Shown in pieces: positions 52,683 to 54,031 of a stretch of 54,031 bases of DNA. This DNA is from an uncultured Mediterranea sp. (GTDB lineage Bacteria > Bacteroidota > Bacteroidia > Bacteroidales > Bacteroidaceae), in the NCBI GenBank assembly GCA_945831575.1, contig CAMACX010000019.1:1-54031 (forward strand). The letters run 5' to 3'. The notes beneath the pieces were generated by a model. That model made no database searches and was not told the origin of the DNA. It was given only the letters and a program-made list of their open reading frames with translations. Both the position numbers and the translations under genes were made by a program. Each line of letters opens with the position of its first letter. Position 1 is the stretch's first letter.

Positions 52683-52804
52683 GTTCGTGCCACTCATGCC
52701 ATCGTGCCAAGTGGCACGAAAGAGATAAAAGTAGAGAAAAAGCCCCTTTTTGAAGCTTTTGAAGAGTTTGTGCCACTTGGCACGATGGCACAAGTGGCAC
52801 GAAC
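52683..52804. repeat. Long imperfect inverted repeat (38-39-bp arms) with nested palindromes
   Basis: Arm 1 (52683-52721) and arm 2 (52767-52804) are inverted copies with only two or three mismatches. Each arm contains smaller palindromes such as CGTGCCAAGTGGCACG. The 45-base loop has a further small stem around AAAAAGCCCCTTTTT. A transcript would fold into a very stable hairpin. Confidence 0.85.
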
Positions 52805-52858
52805 TCCAGTCTATACCCTCTCCGACAAGATTGACCTCAGCGACTGACCCGGACGGCG

Positions 52859-52866
52859 TATCTTTG
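52859..52866 (+). promoter_or_regulatory. -7 box in front of a degenerate region
   Basis: TATCTTTG, followed 5 bp later by ATGAAAAGG, which opens only a six-codon frame (MKRPDC). It looks like the surviving promoter of a deleted gene. Confidence 0.45.
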
Positions 52867-52917
52867 CGACATGAAAAGGCCAGATTGCTGACCGGCGACA
52901 AGGCCGTAGGTCTAAGG

Positions 52918-53030
52918 TAACTCCGAAGCTACTCCCAAGTTACTCCGTAGTAACACTAATCCATCTCTAATTCCGGATTAGAGTTTGATTAGAGTTTGAT
53001 TAGAGAAAGATTAGAGTCCGATTAGAGCGA
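52918..53030. repeat. 11-bp-period tandem repeats
   Basis: Two neighbouring arrays. TAACTCCGAAG, CTACTCCCAAG, TTACTCCGTAG start at 52918. GATTAGAGTTT (twice), GATTAGAGAAA, GATTAGAGTCC, GATTAGAGCGA start at 52976. Between them are inverted CTAAT words. Both arrays step by 11 bp. Confidence 0.9.
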
Positions 53031-53038
53031 CGGCAGGC

Positions 53039-53339
53039 GTACGGCTGAGTCAGCTCACAGCTGAAAACATCACCCTGCCGCACAGTTCAAATCCCCACAA
53101 CAAGCTCATTGCCAATGTGCTTTACAGTACTTCATACATTGAAAGATGGGGTTCGGGCGTGAAGCGTATCACCGATGCCTGTGCCTATCGTAATGTATAA
53201 TCCATCTATCAAGCACAAGGAAATTGCCGAAAGGCTTGCGGTTTCCGAAAGGACAGCAGGAACGTATGTTGCAGAATTGAAAAGATATTGCATAAAACGT
53301 GTCGGAGGAAATACTTTTGGGCATTGGGAAGCTAAATAA
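53039..53339 (+). pseudogene. Remnant of a RecG-like ATP-binding transcriptional regulator
   Basis: Frame 1 gives LTAENITLPHSSNPHNKL, then IANVLYSTSYIERWGSGVKR and ITDACAYRNV up to TAA 53198-53200. This is the familiar segment before the C-terminal domain in AlbA-type putative regulators (PHSSxPRNKLIA, GYIERWGSG). A second frame (from ATG 53193) reads MYNPSIKHKEIAERLAVSER and on to KRVGGNTFGHWEAK, which is the winged-helix C-terminus of the same kind of protein. The N-terminal two thirds are missing and the two pieces are frameshifted. Confidence 0.7.
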
Positions 53340-53375
53340 TATGGTGAAGTTAGATGAAGCAAGCAATAAGTAATT

Positions 53376-53633
53376 ATGATGCAAGACCTCTTTCCACCCT
53401 CAACAAGGGTCAACAGGATAGTTCCCAAGCGGACTTTCATAGACAAGTTAGAGGCTAACGCACGGATGAAAGAACACTTCACCCGTGATGTGGTCAGCAT
53501 AGAGTGGTTTGCCAAACTGGCACCCTCTACGCTGAACATGACCGATGGGCTTGATGTTCACGAGATAGCCGTTTTTGTTGTGCCGTTGAAGACTAAAGAA
53601 TCTCCTTCAAAAGTATTTCCCTTCTACCAATAA
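53376..53633 (+). pseudogene. Truncated DUF4391 gene
   Basis: 85 codons: LFPPSTRVNRIVPKRTFIDK, then WFAKLAPSTLNMTDGLDVHE and IAVFVVPLK match the N-terminal part of DUF4391, a family of about 230 residues often beside helicases and methyltransferases in restriction-like loci. Homology ends at about 53595 where unrelated sequence begins and a stop follows. A ten-codon frame (MVKLDEASNK, 53341-53373) just upstream may be the end of the former neighbour. Confidence 0.65.
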
Positions 53634-53745
53634 TTCCAATATTATTTCCTTGCTCTGCAAAGTCTTCAGTTAGAGCTCTCCCTATTCCAGAAGTCGCTCC
53701 TATGATTATGATATTTAGAATCTTGTTATTAATCCTTTTCTTTCC
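53593..53745 (-). pseudogene. N-terminal fragment of a short-chain dehydrogenase
   Basis: The minus strand encodes LNIIIIGATSGIGRALTEDF followed by AEQGNNIGIIGRRE: the Rossmann beta-alpha-beta start with the SDR glycine motif GxxxGIG and the RR cofactor residues. There is no start codon in the open part and it ends at a TAG at 53593-53595, where it meets the DUF4391 fragment head to head. Confidence 0.65.
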
Positions 53746-53960
53746 TTACTCTCTTTACTATTGGGCTTTTCAGGATCCGCCCTGCCGACATTGACGCTAC
53801 AAAGTTACATCTAATCCTTCAAATCGCCCAATCTGGTTTGTAGATGTCTCACATTGGTTTGTAAATGCCGCATTTTGTACATCCGAACACCCAACAACTG
53901 TTAAAAACTCCCGCCAAATCATCACTTTTCTTCCCAAACTCTTACACAACTCAAATAAAA
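53746..53960. other. No gene recognised; 22-bp-spaced direct repeat
   Basis: This AT-rich stretch holds no convincing coding sequence. TGGTTTGTAGATG (53833-53845) and TGGTTTGTAAATG (53855-53867) are direct repeats 22 bp apart. Confidence 0.5.
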
Positions 53961-53964
53961 GTCG

Positions 53965-54027
53965 TACTTTTGCAACACTAGAACCCGCCAAGCCTCTCAA
54001 CGATGCTCAAATGAGCGGGTCGTTTTT
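53965..54027 (+). promoter_or_regulatory. Promoter followed by a T-tailed hairpin at the right edge
   Basis: TACTTTTG (53965-53972) matches the -7 consensus. ACCCGC (53983-53988) can pair with GCGGGT (54015-54020), followed by CG and T7: an early terminator. A competing small hairpin, GCTCAAATGAGC (54005-54016), overlaps it. A mini-frame ATGCTCAAATGA overlaps a second ATG (54011) that stays open to the edge. The layout resembles an attenuated leader, perhaps of an insertion sequence continuing beyond the window. Confidence 0.4.
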
Positions 54028-54031
54028 TTAT

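Noticed and set aside
52533..52847. 104-codon plus-strand frame, and minus-strand frames over the same place
   Set aside because: Half of the product is the translation of the long inverted repeat; no domain, and the frame is probably open by chance.
53797..54000. 67-codon minus-strand frame
   Set aside because: Lies over a -7 box and direct repeats and has no recognisable motif.

Overview
The window looks like chromosomal DNA of a fairly GC-rich member of the Bacteroidales (Bacteroidaceae/Prevotellaceae-like). Three things support this. The gene families fit: BACON and PEGA domain proteins, a C69 dipeptidase, an ABC-binding-domain/PAS histidine kinase, a TSCPD protein and a C_GCAxxG protein. 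Upstream regions repeatedly carry the Bacteroidetes -7 box TAnnTTTG, often with TTG 19-20 bp upstream. Shine-Dalgarno sequences are weak. No rRNA, tRNA or CRISPR array was found.

Left flank (1-11.6 kb) is accessory. It holds the tail of an ATPase-like gene, a secreted PEGA/FGE-like protein without the catalytic cysteines, an HNH-nuclease remnant, an intact HicAB toxin-antitoxin pair with a visible operator, a decayed metallopeptidase-like remnant, an AAA ATPase/nuclease of the DUF4143 type, and a probable two-gene operon. That operon is an AAA-ATPase/PD-(D/E)XK protein followed by a 1608-residue exonuclease-RecQ-UvrD fusion. It is the best candidate here for a poorly described nucleic-acid-processing or defence system.

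The centre (11.8-29.2 kb, all minus strand) is housekeeping: gcvT, pepT, a PurF-like protein lacking the glutaminase cysteine, a phosphohexomutase, a C69 dipeptidase, a response-regulator/kinase hybrid, UDP-glucuronate decarboxylase, C_GCAxxG, TSCPD, yebC, pheT, nhaA and lepA.

29.3-35.4 kb is a complete biotin pathway on the plus strand: fused bioB-bioA, then bioF, bioG, bioC and bioD. Together they cover malonyl-ACP methylation through to sulfur insertion. The fused gene has an in-frame basic N-terminal leader just downstream of a good promoter.

35.5-52.5 kb carries a LolC/E-like permease, an aminotransferase, a fucose-isomerase-fold protein, a large hybrid-sensor kinase, a sigma factor/membrane protein/phosphoesterase operon, plsC, radA, an FAD oxidoreductase, a LuxR-type regulator with a His-rich linker, a BACON-LRR-thioredoxin-like-M64 lipoprotein and a patatin.

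The right end (52.5-54.0 kb) is a gene graveyard. It has a long inverted repeat, 11-bp tandem repeats, pieces of a RecG-like regulator, a truncated DUF4391 gene, a short-chain dehydrogenase fragment, and a promoter-hairpin arrangement at the edge.

A recurring theme is repetitive DNA at gene ends. There are four copies of an ACAGATT-type inverted-repeat element, 7-bp-period arrays that overlap or abut stop codons, and arrays of 11, 17, 18 and 22 bp period.
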